Origin: Dentipellis sp. KUC8613
Taxonomy: Eukaryota > Basidiomycota > Agaricomycetes > Russulales > Hericiaceae
Length of the DNA stretch: 64,000 nt
Assembly (NCBI GenBank): GCA_002286715.1
Contig: NSJX01000041.1
Coordinates: 92,001 to 156,000, forward strand
Reading direction: 5' to 3'
Of this stretch, positions 50,714 through 62,010 are shown piece by piece; the stretch's first letter is position 1; each line of letters begins with the position of its first letter. A model generated the notes under the pieces. That model saw only the letters and a program-made list of their open reading frames with translations, had not been told where the DNA came from and ran no database searches. A program made the translations under genes and the position numbers.

Positions 50714-52089
50714 ATGGCTTCTTCTTTGCCCGCCACCCAGCGCGCTGTTGTCGTTCAACAGGACAAGACAGTCGCAGTGGAGAGGATCCCGCTCGACAAG
50801 CCAGGACCCGGCGAGGTTCTCGTCAAGAACGCTGCCGTCGGGCAAAACCCTGGAGATTGTGTGTGATCCTTCCTAAACACTCCTGCCATTTTCCTGATAC
50901 GAATTTCTCAACAGGGAAAGGTATCGAATGGGGCATAGTCCCTCCAGGCAAAGGCTTAGGCTATGACTTCGCTGGCCGCATTGCAGCCCTTGGCGAAGGT
51001 GTCACAAGCTGGAAGATCGGAGACAGGGTAGGCTCTCCTCAGGAAGGGAGCTCTTATCGAGTAATGACGCTTAAAATTAGGTCGCTGGCACTTGCATGCC
51101 CTTCAAAGCCGACAAGATAGCGCAGACCGCATACTGCGAATACACGCTCGTAAGGGAAAAACCGCTCCTGCGCATCCCAGACAGTGTTACGGATGAAGAC
51201 GCAGCGACCATCCCTCTCGCGGCCTTCACTGCTTTGGATGGCTTACACCTCATTTCCGACATCCCGAAGCGTGCACCTCTGGGTGGACGAGCATTCCTGG
51301 TCTGGGGTGGTTCCTGTGCGTTCCCCTTTCACCGTTAAACTTCATTCCTTCATTATTGAATACTGCAACACGCAGCCTCCGTTGGTCAGTTCGCTATCCA
51401 GTTCGCTCGCATCGCAGGCTACAAGGTCATCACGACGGCCTCGCCTAAGAATCACACCCTCGTCAAAGGCCTCGGTGCCGCCGTCGCCATCGACTATCGC
51501 GCTCCGGATGTCGTCCAACAGATCATCGCTGCGTCGGGCCGGGGTGGCGTCGACTGCGTGTTCGACGCTATCACTGAGGGCAATAGTACTGAATTGGCTT
51601 CCAAGACGCTCAGGAAGGACGGGCCGAAGAAGCTCGCGCTCGTTCTACCGCTCGACATCAGCAATCTGGACCAGAGCGTAGACTACTACTTCGCTGCGCC
51701 CGTGTCGTTGTTGGACCATGACATCGACACAATGGGAATGTATCTGTCGGTGAGTCTAGGTCCAGGTCGTCGAGTACCAGCAACAATGGCTAAAACCACT
51801 GACATTGACGTGTTACTCCAGCGTAACAAGGCTGAGTTCAATGTCGGACTCGACTTTTTCGAGAAAGCTCCGGGCTGGCTGGTGGAGGGTAGGCTCAAAC
51901 CTAGTCCAGTCGTTGTGCGCCCCGGCGGGTTGAGTGGCATCCAGGCTGGCTTCGAGTTTATGAAGGCTGGAAAGGTACGCAAAGCGAACTTCAATTCAGC
52001 AGAGTTTAGTCTAGAAACTCATTGGCTCATGCTTTCTCTAGGTTTCGGGAGTGAAGCTTGTGTACAGGGTCTCAGACACTCCGGCTTGA
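50714..52089 (+). CDS. Zinc-less MDR oxidoreductase, enoyl-reductase-like, copy 3 of 4
   Basis: Six exons with the same intron positions as copy 1: after NPGD|W, at GDR|V, in the GSS|SVGQ loop, before RNKAEFNVG and before VSGVK. About 350 aa with an unbroken frame from MASSLPATQRAV to YRVSDTPA. Motifs match copy 1: LDKPGPGEVLVKNAAVGQNPGDW, GLGYDFAGRIAALGEGVTSW, YCEYTLV, LVWGGSSSVGQFAIQFARIAGY, GAAVAIDYRAPDVVQQIIAASG, SGIQAGFEFMKAGK. It is nearest to decayed copy 2 in wording (VGQNPGD, DKIAQT versus DKLAKN, LDQSVDYYFAAP), so these two probably share a recent duplication. Reaction and substrate are unknown, as for copy 1. Confidence 0.88.
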
Positions 52090-52786
52090 ATCATAACTCA
52101 AGATCAACGCCTGGGTCTAGGATGTGATTTTTGACTGTAATTTTACGCAAAGCGAGTAGCTCACTGTGTACTCCTATATGACTCGTTGTTCGATGTGGTC
52201 GAGAATAGATACTTGACCGCCAGCCTTCATCCTCTGTCAAATATCTCAGTCCTATGGCCTCTGACGTCTTTTCTAACTCCGCGGCTGTGTGCATGGCGTC
52301 CCCGGAAGCGAGGAGTCATTGGCAATATTCTTTAGCTTCCTCCTTCCTGTTACTCGGGAGTCGTCTGGTGGATCCACGGCACTGCCCCGCTTCACAAGGA
52401 TGCTTTTCCAAGGCGCTAACCGGGTAGCATCTTGGCATTTGTCAGAAAAGCCAACCGCGCAGTAAGATGGCGTCATTGCTCTAATATATGAATCTCGGTG
52501 TTTACAGAAGCTACCTGCCTATCGCCGACTAGTTGAACACCCGCGACCAGCCATCTAGATTGACTGCTCATAAGCTCGTCAAAAGGTGAGCAACTCAGAA
52601 GGCCAGAGCCCAGAATAAACTAAGATATATATCTAGACGAACTAAACACCGACTTCTTGCTGCTTGGTCACTCGCGACGAGGAGAACTGGCTGAATAACG
52701 ATCAACTCTGCAATATTGGCTACACAGGAGGTATAAATCCCTCGAACAGCAGTGATCTATAACACTCGCACCTAGCTACCCGCACG
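52090..52786. other. Intergenic within the MDR cluster
   Basis: About 700 nt. Its first 400 nt contain two blocks similar to the region downstream of copy 2 (see 48899-50713). It includes the copy 4 promoter. Confidence 0.55.
52732..52738 (+). promoter_or_regulatory. TATA box of MDR copy 4
   Basis: TATAAAT 49 nt before the ATG at 52787. Confidence 0.6.
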
Positions 52787-54186
52787 ATGTCATCCACCTT
52801 ACCCTCCACCCAACGCGCTGTCCTCGTGCAGGACAAGAAGACCGTCGCTCTCGAGACGATCCCGCTAGATAAACCAGGCCCTGGCCAAGTGCTTGTCAAG
52901 AACAGCGTCATCGCGCAAAATCCTGGAGATTGTAATTCTTTCTGAGTCTTCATGTCCGCGACCGAATTGTTTGCTGATATTGAATGCCTTGCAGGGAAGG
53001 CCAGGGAATGGGACCTCGGCATCCTCAGATCAACCAAAGGTTTTGGATACGACTTCGCCGGTCGCATAGCCGCGCTCGGAGAGGGCGTCACTGGCTGGAA
53101 AATTGGCGACCGAGTGAGTCGCATCAGTATCCGACGAAGCACCATATCACATAGGTACTAACGGACTGTGCAACACGGCAGGTCGCGGGGTACGTTATGC
53201 CCGTGAAAGCAACCAAGATAGCACAGAACGCGTACTGCGAGTACACTCTCGCAGCCGCGAATCCTCTCATCCGCATCCCAGATAACATCTCGGACGAAGA
53301 GGCGGCCACGATTCCACTCGCGGCGTTTACGTCCTTGCACCTCCTGAACATCGTTGCTGACATCCCGAAACGTGCACCGCTGGGCGGCCGAGCACTGCTC
53401 GTCTGGGGCGGCTCCTGTAAGGCTTATTACCTGCGCCCGCTAGCGACCACAATGGATACTGATGTTTTCATTTCTATGCGCTCCAGCCTCTCTCGGCCAG
53501 TTCGCGATCCAGCTCGCGCACATCGCAGGCTACAAAGTCATCGCGACCGCCTCGCCGCGGAACCACGCCCTGGTGAAGAATCTCGGCGCCGCCGTCGCCA
53601 TCGACTACCATGCCCCGGACGTCGTCGAGCAGATCATCGCCGCATCTGGCCGCGACGGTGTCGACTATGTCTATGACGCCGTGGCGGAGCACGGGAGCAC
53701 CGAGCTGGCGTCGAAGACGCTTAGGAAGGACGGCCCGCGGAAAGCCGCGGTGGTCATCCCGCTCGATGTGAGCAACTTGGACCCGAGCGTGGATTACTAC
53801 TACAGCACGCCGGTGGCATTTTTGGATCACGATATTGAGTTTGGAGGGCTTTACATTCCGGTACGTGTTGCGAATATTGGGTTAGGGGCTATTTGCTAGC
53901 AGAATGTCGCTGACAGCTGAGAAATAGCGCAATAAGGCTGACCTGGCGCTCGGGATCGATTTTGCTGAGAATGCGAGTGGTTGGTTGAGGGAGGGGCGGT
54001 TGAAGCCTAGCCCGTTCACTGTAAGGCCTGGGGGATTGAGCGGCGTACAGGATGGCTTGGATTTTATGAAAGCCGGAAAGGTACGTGCGATGCGAGGGGT
54101 TAGTGTAAAATATGACCTCTGACGTCTTTTTCGTATAGGTGTCGGGCACGAAGCTGGTGTATAGGGTCGCGGAGACACCGGCGTAG
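52787..54186 (+). CDS. Zinc-less MDR oxidoreductase, enoyl-reductase-like, copy 4 of 4
   Basis: Six exons with conserved intron positions and an open frame throughout, about 350 aa. Key blocks: LDKPGPGQVLVKNSVIAQNPGDW, GFGYDFAGRIAALGEGVTGW, AQNAYCEYTLAAANPLIRIPD, LVWGGSSSLGQFAIQLAHIAGY, NHALVKNLGAAVAIDYHAPD, SGVQDGLDFMKAGKVSGTKL. An Ala-Arg-Glu-Trp-Asp insertion after the first intron is longer than in the other copies, and the substrate-side loop before the Rossmann domain (LHLLNIVADIPKRAPLGG) differs slightly, so specificity may differ. The stop TAG is at 54184-54186, about 210 nt before the end of the convergent membrane-protein gene. Confidence 0.88.
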
Positions 54187-54395
54187 GAGGATGGGGCTTG
54201 AAAGTTGATTCCTTCCTATCTATAATCTATCAAAGGAATATACAACGTGCTTGAACGACAAGCTGTTCTAAACTTCTCTGCACGTAGGGTCAGGCATAAA
54301 ACACGGAAAACATGGAACTTCACTTACATATATTCGGATCTTGTCAATCAGGTCAGACAGAGTCGTCTACCCGACGCACAGCGATCACCGGTATG

Positions 54396-55735
54396 TTATG
54401 CTTCCCCCGCAGGCACCAATGTCTGCATCTGCTGCGCGGTACCTTTCGTTGCCTTCGCCGTCCAGGACTCTGTCATGCCTGTAGACACGACCCGCGTATT
54501 CCCATTGACGAATCTTATGGTCGACATCTGCTCCGTGCGCGTGTACACTTGCAGTTGCGTCTGGAGGACAATCAGACAGAACGACACCCCCTGTCAAAGC
54601 GCCTCGTCAGCCGCGTGAGCATGGACATCATCTTGACAGACAGCCTAGTGAAATGAGGCCAGATGAGATGGAATGCGGATACGCACCACGATCTGTGTCA
54701 TCATGTCCAGCGCAATGTACTGCCCGTTCGAACCGGCAAGGTACGTGATTAGGAACGCGAGGATCGCCGCGGTGTACAGCATGCCGGTCTCAATGACCAC
54801 CACGAATATTGGCCACAGGCTCGTCGAGCCCTGCCACTGGCTGAGCCTTCCCGTGGACCATATACGATATGCGATAGCCGCTGCGAAAATGCGTGTCCTC
54901 AGAAGTTCCGCGCGACGAAAGCATAGCGACAAAGACTGGACTCACAAGTGCAGATGATGTTGATAGCTGCGGTGAGGGAGCCGAAGGAGGTGACCCAATT
55001 CAAGGCTGTAGAGAAGACGGTGGTTCCTGGCGCAGCAACAGCAAACGATATGGAGATGGCATAGCCGCAGCCTGAACATCCGAGGATCATATATAAATAG
55101 GCGCCTGCGGTGTCAGGCAATATGATGACGCACATGCAGTTGCAATCCAGACCGCCACGAGGGGGAACAGCACGCGCAAGCGCTTCTGGCATACGATGTA
55201 GCAGCGCCATATCTGCCGTGGTTTGTGAGTCCGTCGAGTGCTCCACGGTATGATAATCACGGCGCACTAGGATTCCGTCCCCGAGCAGCGTCTGGGAGAC
55301 GTAGAGTACAGTCTTGGTGATGTGCAGCGGGTTTTTGACATTGTGGTAATATGCGATCGCGCCTCCTGCCTGAGGGACCGTCACAAACGCTTGAACTAGG
55401 CGTACCACGTCAACGAGGATATGCTTCGGCCAATGATGAAAATGCGTAAGAATGACATGGGCGGAGAGGAGAGGAGAGTGGGCTGTTCACAGACGTAGCA
55501 CCGGCGACCATAAAGAAGCCGATGGGGAGAAGGCGTCGCTGTGCTTGCCCGTCTTCGCCACGACGGAATATGAGAACGACGGAAATCGTCCACAGAGCGA
55601 TGAACAAGCCTGCGGTGGTCTGTCAGTACTCCTTGTGGGCTTGCAATGACGACAAGGAATACGCGCACCATAAATAAGAGTCTCGAGAAATAACGAGAGG
55701 ATCTCCGCTTCATCGACAGGAATGAATGTCGACAT
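54396..55735 (-). CDS. Multi-pass membrane protein, basidiomycete-expanded family of unknown function
   Basis: A minus-strand gene with at least six exons. The start is the ATG at 55733-55735, opening STFIPVDEAEILSLFLETLIYG, the usual N-terminus of a very large mushroom family with about seven transmembrane helices. Later exons give KTVLYVSQTLLGDGIL, spliced to IWRCYIVCQKRLRVLFPLVAVW, then GAYLYMILGCSGCGYAISIS, LWPIFVVVIETGMLYTAAILAFLITYL and GQYIALDMMTQI. The join before IWRCY uses a 55-nt intron with a GTGCGC donor, and reading straight through gives a false frame. The C-terminal polar tail (54396-54590) contains STIRFVNGNTRV. The exact last splice sites are uncertain. Role unknown. Its tail is duplicated at 49.7-49.9 kb. 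Confidence 0.65.
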
Positions 55736-57164
55736 GCTTCGAAGGCTTGAGAGCGCGGAGCAAGAAGCAATGCAAACAATGAGGATCCAAAGATGGAGAG
55801 GAAAGAAGGATCAGCGATCGAAGGGCAGGTCAACTGCGAAGGTATATGTGTCGCCTTGTCAGGGCGCAGAGAAAGACTTTTATCACATACCTGCAGAGCT
55901 TCCATATAGCATGATAGATAGCATGTCAGAATCTTGTATAGGAACACATAGAGAGCGCCGGGACGATCAACGCCGGGGCGCGTCTATCACAAGGATTCAA
56001 TGAAGAAGCAGAGCAGAACTTCAAAGAAGCGTGTGAAGTTGACAGATTGTAGAGAATGACCCACCTGGACAGCGAAGATGCGGAGGGGCGGTGTCGAAGT
56101 GTGTCCTAGGCCGCACTTGTGCAGACAGATATTGCCCGCTTGCGGTGCAAGACGCTGACATAGACGAACAAGGTGTACATTCGTACAAGTTGGAAGACAT
56201 TCATGGTAGAATATTAACATTGAGATATAAAGGAAGGCTTGACAAGATCAGATGGCCTATGCACTGCCACCAGGAGAAGGTACACAGTTGCGACGTTGTC
56301 AACTTCGAGCGCGATGGGCGGCGCAATTCTGCCGAGGATGAACCGTTCGCTGGAGCAACATAGAGGTAATCGGACATCCTGGAGAGAGTACAGAAGGTAT
56401 CATGACCTGCAGCCCTTCCATCGATGGTGGTCTATTTGACTGTTTGGGACGCATGACGGTAGCCTGCCTGCAAATCGCTGAGTTCTTGAGATTTCGACAG
56501 GCACAACACCTACGCAGAGCGACCTGTTGCGTCCAGGAGACCCGAAACATACGCGTACATATCGTGAGGAATTAGCACTGCGGACTTTGCGAGACATGTC
56601 CCCTAGAAGTGCTGGAAGTGCATGGTATACGAACTTGAGAATTCGAACACGTCGGCATTGCCAAAGCGCCATGGGTTGCCGCCGGATCTCCATATGGCAG
56701 ACCGACGGCCGACAAGAGCCGGTGTTGGCGTGTGTTTGTTGCCTTCGCTGTTCCGCACTGCGCCAGTCCCGACTCCCGACGGACCCGTGGCATTGCACTT
56801 GTCCAATGTCGTCGACGCAGGCATCGTATAGGCTTTTCTGTTTCTCCAAACACTAAACATAGAGCCTCTGAAGTCGCTCCAATTTTTCCAAACATATAGT
56901 CAGTCCTTTTTCGCGGCAACTTCCTCCCATTCGCGTCTCACGTCGCCGCTAACACGTTTATATCCTCTCCACTGACAGCATTCTCTACTTCCCCCTGATT
57001 TTCACAGGCACACACCTCCGGCTTCATCTCAAGTCTACCCCTCGAAAGCCCCAGACCATGTTGACTGTGCCGTCGGCACAGCGACTCGGTGAGCCTCGGA
57101 CGGTCGCAGAATGATTTCCCCCGCAGTCAGAGCGTGAGACCGAGGGGACTGATGCCGTTATCAT

Positions 57165-57173
57165 ATCAGATAA
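57165..57173 (+). promoter_or_regulatory. ATCAGATAA, possible iron-responsive GATA repressor site
   Basis: Perfect match to the extended GATA site ATCWGATAA known for the fungal iron repressors of the SreA/Sre1/Urbs1 family. No gene start is evident nearby. Confidence 0.35.
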
Positions 57174-57268
57174 ACCCTCACCCGTCCCCGTCGCCGCCGC
57201 CAAGGTGTTTCTTCCGGCCCAACTGTTCGCAATACGTGCCTGCTCCTTTGCTTCCGTGCTCAGGACCG

Positions 57269-57279
57269 TTATCTGATAA
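57269..57279. promoter_or_regulatory. Palindromic TTATCTGATAA, double iron-type GATA site
   Basis: The palindrome gives ATCTGATAA on the plus strand and ATCAGATAA on the minus strand, and lies about 100 nt from the site at 57165. Two sites close together resemble iron-regulated promoters, but no gene is recognised beside them. Confidence 0.4.
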
Positions 57280-58647
57280 GGTCCGGTGTGCCTGTCTGCA
57301 GCCAGGAGCGCAGGGCGAAAGGTGCTCGCGCACCGCTGCTTCGGTATGACCCCGTATGACGTGCCAACGTCTCTCGAGGCAAGAAGGCAATTTTACGGAT
57401 ATTCGATCTATCGGAAGGTGGGGCCTGGCGCAGACACGCCGTGACAGGCGATTGTTTTTCATTCCGATATTATGTAGCAGCAATCGGGGCCTGGCCGACT
57501 CGCGGGATGGCCCAGGTCACCACATACTGGTGTCCAACTACAGCACAGGAAGCCGCCGGGTCGGGGTGAACGGGTGCAGTGTACAGTAAGTACTCTGTAC
57601 TTACTTACGACATAGCGAAACTATGGAAGCTTCGGCTTATGAACACATATGGCTCATGAGCTTCTTTTCTTCGAGTGCGGTCGTTGAATTTGTGGTCCGC
57701 GGATCCATGTACGAAGACGCTCAGCAACCCCACCTTCTGAGCAACGTCAGGTGAGCCCACTCTATCTCTATATCCTGCCATCAGCGCACCCTCGTGCCGC
57801 TTATCGCGAAGTACGACCATGCTTCTGCCTCCATCCAGCGCATTATATATCCCCCCGTATGCTTGATCGACACCTCCCATTCTCATGCACGCGCGGTGCT
57901 GTGAACTGCGAGCTATATACCGCTATATCCTCGACTTGCGCGCCGATGGATGGTCCCTCGATGTCGGTACGTGCAGGGTGCATCTGGACTCATGTTACTC
58001 TTACTGATGGTCACCATTCCAAGCATGACGAGCCCCAGGGGCCGTGGCTACCGCCTGATGCAGCGCGGGCTCCCGCCATGGCCATACGCACCGTCGCCGT
58101 CCATCAATGTTCACCCTGCGCACATCACATGCCACCCCCAGGCTTGTCGGACTCGACGCCCATCGACCGCACAGCACGCGCCGTGCGTCATGCCTGTTGG
58201 CTATTCTTAGTACGTGCGCTATCTGATACCCCATTCCTCCTTGCCCAGGCAACGTCCATGGAGTTAATTCGACGCTGAGGGTCCGACTGACGGTGGCGCC
58301 TCTCAAACGCAATTGGGCGTACCTGTTATGACATGACACCTGCAGATCGGACGTTCGTGGCCAGGCCTCTCGGGGGCGCGACGCGACGTCGTGGGGCTAT
58401 CTGGCATATGTCGGTTCATTGCGACTCGATCGGGCTACATTTCAAAGCGTCCGCTGAATTTGACAAGTCGAAGCTAGTGCGCCGTGTTGCAATTTGAACT
58501 TTTCGGAGGTGCTTTGGCCATTGGTGCCGGCATGGGTACATGTCGCCCGTACCCATGCTACACCCAACACGCCCACAAAATCTTCCACGAAATGCGACCC
58601 TCCGATCGTCCATACGCTACCACCTCATCGCGGCACTTGTTCTCATC

Positions 58648-58656
58648 TTATCAGAT
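58648..58656 (-). promoter_or_regulatory. ATCTGATAA (minus), possible iron-type GATA site
   Basis: TTATCAGAT on the plus strand. A weaker ATCTGATAC is at about 58221-58229. Confidence 0.3.
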
Positions 58657-59541
58657 ACCGTGACACCCGCCGCCGTCTTATCTCCCCTCCCTCGGGCCCG
58701 CGAGGCTCGCGCTTCGACTTCGCGGCGTCGCTGTGCGCTGTGCGTCGCGGCATGTGCTTCTGTGATGCGTTGCGTGGACGATCTCGGACGGATCGTCGCA
58801 CACCCACGCTCCATGCTGGGCGGTGACGGTGACGGGGGTTGGGCGCGCGGCTTCTGGCTTCTGTGCATGTGCATCTGCGCGTTGGGACGCGGTTACCTCG
58901 GCATATGATGTCTGGGGTCAGCTGTGTCGATCGCTCGGCGGATGTGGGCAATGTGCATGTGGGACGCTCGTGTGCATATGGAGTTGGTAAAAATATGACA
59001 GTATGATGTTTTGGAATAGCACGGGCGAAGTCGAGCGATTCTGGTTCTGAGGCTAAGTCGCGCTGTGAGGAAATGAGCTCGAAATCGGATGAGCACCGTA
59101 GACTCACTTTATCGTCTCAGTGTGAAGGTGGGCTTAGTAGTATGTCGACTTCAAAGAGCTCGGAGTGACTCCAACGTCTCAGTGCGACTTTGATAATTAG
59201 AGTCAAATCGTTCAGAGTCAAGTCCACTGCTAACTCTAAGGCGCCAAAGGGGTCTTTTACAGCATAGGGTCTCGAGGAAACAGACAATAACACAAGTCGC
59301 TTGATGTCACTTGATGTCGCACAACACGCAGGGAAGAGAGAGTGGAAAAGAACATCGCATCGCATTCAGTTCATCAAGCGTCATCCAAGGTATGTAGTAT
59401 GTACGTCGCCAACTCAACCTCCCACCCAAGACTACACTACTGTAACATTTTGCGCACCCATCAAGTCAAGTCGAACACACGCAGTCTCATCTCAAGCCAA
59501 AAGAAAAGGAAAACAGCCATAGCCAGGCCAGGAGAGAAGGC

Positions 59542-61024
59542 TTAGTGCGGGAGCACACCGACCTCCTCGCGCTCCTCGGCCATAGCGGCTTCCGCCTCGC
59601 GCGCCGCCCGCTTCTCGCGACGTTGCACACGCGCCTTGGACTCGAAACCGACACCAAAGTTCGTGCGGCCCTCCTTCCACTTGAGGTAGAGCAGCGTGAT
59701 GATGACGGCAATCCAGTAGAAGACGTAGGACAGAACGGAGCCGACTGCAGGTCGAAACTATCAGCACACAATGCCAAAGGACAAATAGAAATGGAGCTTA
59801 CGCGTGGCGCTGTTTGTCCAACCGAAGATGGCACCGAAGATGGTCCACCCGTTGTTGTCGAAGTTGTTCTCGGGGTTGCAGCAGTCAAGATGCCACACAC
59901 TGCCGTGGACGTTGAAAGAGCCGGGTCCGTCTCCTCCGGCATCGTCGACGTCGGTGCCGAGCAGGTTGTTGAACGCGTTCTCCTGGAAAGCCCATGTCGC
60001 CTTGCTGAACAGGCCGGCACCGATGAGCAGGATGAAGTTTGTCATCACGACCAAGAAGATCGTCAACGCTGAACGGAGATTGCACAATCAGTAAGAGTCG
60101 ATGCATGAGACTGTAAAACACGTACTGGAGCGACTGGCGAAGGCGTAGATGAGGACACCGCAAATAAGACCGACAATAAGGCCGACGATGGCAGCAATCG
60201 GAATGGAGGCGGCGGGCTGGCCGAGGGAGACACCACCGACGAAGACGACGGCCTCCATACCTTCACGCAGAACGGTAATGAGAGGAAGGAAGAACAGGAT
60301 CCATCGGCCGGCGTTCGCGCCTCCGTCGACATCTGCGAGAGCTCTCGATTAGACTGCGCTCATAGGACACGAGAGTAGAAAAGACTCACGCTTTCCCTCG
60401 AATGCCTGCGTGAGCTTGACGCGCCACTTCGTCTTGGCGCGGTCGAGCTTCAACATGGTGACACCCATGACGAAGATGATAATTGCCGCAATAAGCTCGA
60501 AGGTACCTGTTCGCGTAAATGAGTCAGTCAAAAATCGCTAAAAACCTGACAAAAAATACACCGACCTTCCCAAATCTCCTCGGACTTCTGCCACAGGTTG
60601 GACGCCTTGGTAAACCAGACTGCAATGAAGGCGGCACCGATCGCGAGGGCAATGAAGAGTCCGATAGCAGAGCCAGCGAAAATCTGTAGGGCGTACCCAT
60701 GTTAGTAGATGTCGCTGGTATCAGATAAGACAGCGACGACGCGCCACGCACCTGGATGCGCATCTTGCGGATGAGACGCTTCTTGCGCCGCGCGTCGTCC
60801 GCGTCGATGAGCTCGGGCTCTACCGAGTCGCTCTTATTGTCGCCTTCGCTCTTCTCGTCGGTGCTGCCGTTGCCGCCAGCTTGCATGGGTGGGAGCGCGC
60901 CTCCCGAGTCATCGTGGACGATCTGCTCGACGAGACCGAGGAGGACAGAGATGATGATCGCGGCCTCGAGGGTCTCACGGAAGACGATGAAGAAGATGGG
61001 GACGGAGAAGAGGTTCCGTGCCAT
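59542..61024 (-). CDS. FTR1: High-affinity iron permease
   Basis: A minus-strand gene with about six exons, roughly 370-380 aa. Seven transmembrane segments are expected. The two iron-passing motifs of the family are present: RETLE at residues 16-20 in helix 1 and REGME in the central helix (about 60258). Other blocks: FAGSAIGLFIALAIGAAFIAV, ELIAAIIIFVMGVTMLKLDRAK, RWILFFLPLITVLREGMEAVVF, LIVGLICGVLIYAFASRSS and a cysteine-containing outer loop with HLDCCNPENNFDNNGW. The charged C-terminus ends EREEVGVLPH. Ftr1 takes up Fe(III) made by the multicopper oxidase Fet3 at the plasma membrane. The gene is divergent from FET3 (987 nt apart). An ATCAGATAA site lies in its first intron (60720-60728), and others are upstream. 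Confidence 0.95.
60720..60728 (+). promoter_or_regulatory. ATCAGATAA inside an FTR1 intron
   Basis: Perfect iron-type GATA site in the first FTR1 intron, about 300 nt inside the gene. Could be a regulatory site or chance. Confidence 0.35.
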
Positions 61025-61312
61025 CGTTGCGGGGCTCCACGGGTTCTAGTGGCCTGCGCGGGTAAGGTCTTGTGCGGGGAGAGGCACGAGGGGAGGGAGG
61101 AGGAAGGCGGGCGGGGGGAAGGAAAGGGGACCTTGAGGAAAGTGGTCGGGCTCGGAGGGGCGATATAAATGAGGCATCAGGGCGAAGACGAGGATGGAGA
61201 AGCGTTGGCCGGAAAATCGACCAGTGTCTTGTGCAGGCCGAGCACACGGTCCAGGGCGCATCTAATCTTATCATCCGGGCGCGGTCTTCAAGGGTGCTGC
61301 TTATCAAGACCA

Positions 61313-61321
61313 ATCAGATAA
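61313..61321 (+). promoter_or_regulatory. ATCAGATAA between FTR1 and FET3
   Basis: Perfect iron-type GATA site, about 290 nt upstream of the FTR1 ATG. Confidence 0.6.
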
Positions 61322-61741
61322 GATGGGAACTCGCCCTCATGCGTCAAGTTCGCGCCCCGAGCCTCGGCCGCCAGGCTTGGCTGCCCCTTTGCGAGTCAAA
61401 TTTGCGCAAGAAAAGTTGCGAGCTGTCGCGGGTGGGGCAACGCGGGAGAAATAGGACGCACAGGTGGCGAGCAGACACCGGCCAGAGCTGCAGCCGCCAG
61501 CAAGCGCGCGCGCTACGCCACGATTCCCGCGTTCTCGGCCGCACGACACGAGTAATGCCCCGTTCGTCCTCCTGTCCGTCATGCCTCCCACAGGGAAGGT
61601 TCGTGCACATCAAAGGACTGAATGGTGCCTCTTTGCTCGGGTTCCGGAAGACGTCGGGCGTGAGATGGGCCCCAAATCAATGCCGCTAATCAGATAGAGG
61701 AAGCGGGTTGCAGCGCGTGATGATCGCGTACCGTGTGCCGC

Positions 61742-61750
61742 TTATCAGAT
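61742..61750 (-). promoter_or_regulatory. ATCTGATAA between FTR1 and FET3
   Basis: Perfect iron-type GATA site on the minus strand, about 260 nt upstream of the FET3 ATG. Confidence 0.6.
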
Positions 61751-62010
61751 AGCCCGTCCGCTTGGCCCGTCCAAAATTTCGACGCCTGTGTGTTCCTCGC
61801 GCCCTCCCCCAGGTGTCTCGCAAGCCCATCTGCTCTTCGCCCATCCCCACTCCGCAAATATAATGCCTCACCGGAAAGTCCAGCCTCCCCACCCGGCCCT
61901 CCGCCCTTCCCTCTCAAAAGGCCTTGCTCCCCGAGTCGTCCTTCCTCGGGCTCCCCCTCCCATCTTATCTCCCCCCTCCCCTCGATCTTATCTCGAGCGA
62001 CCAGCCCTCC

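Larger units (their letters stand above)
55736..59541. other. 3.8 kb without a supportable gene; contains iron-type GATA sites
   Basis: Open frames are short, on both strands, and show no domain. Stretches at 55.99-56.22 kb and 56.5-56.9 kb (minus strand) have some exon-like features and could be relics, but no family is recognised. Three places (57165-57173, 57269-57279, 58648-58656) carry perfect ATCWGATAA sites. The end of the region lies downstream of FTR1. Confidence 0.45.
61025..62010. promoter_or_regulatory. Shared divergent control region of FTR1 and FET3
   Basis: Perfect ATCWGATAA sites are at 61313-61321 (plus) and 61742-61750 (minus), with a near match at 61689-61697. Simple GATA cores (TTATC) are at about 61268, 61301, 61975 and 61988. 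A TATA-like stretch for FTR1 (minus) is at 61163-61170, about 140 nt from its ATG, and TATAAT for FET3 at 61859-61864, about 150 nt from its ATG. In other fungi such sites are bound by a GATA repressor when iron is plentiful, so repression of both genes together is the natural reading. Confidence 0.75.

Noticed and set aside
55150..55290. Apparent frame break in the membrane-protein gene
   Set aside because: A 55-nt intron with GTGCGC donor and CAG acceptor restores the conserved family block.
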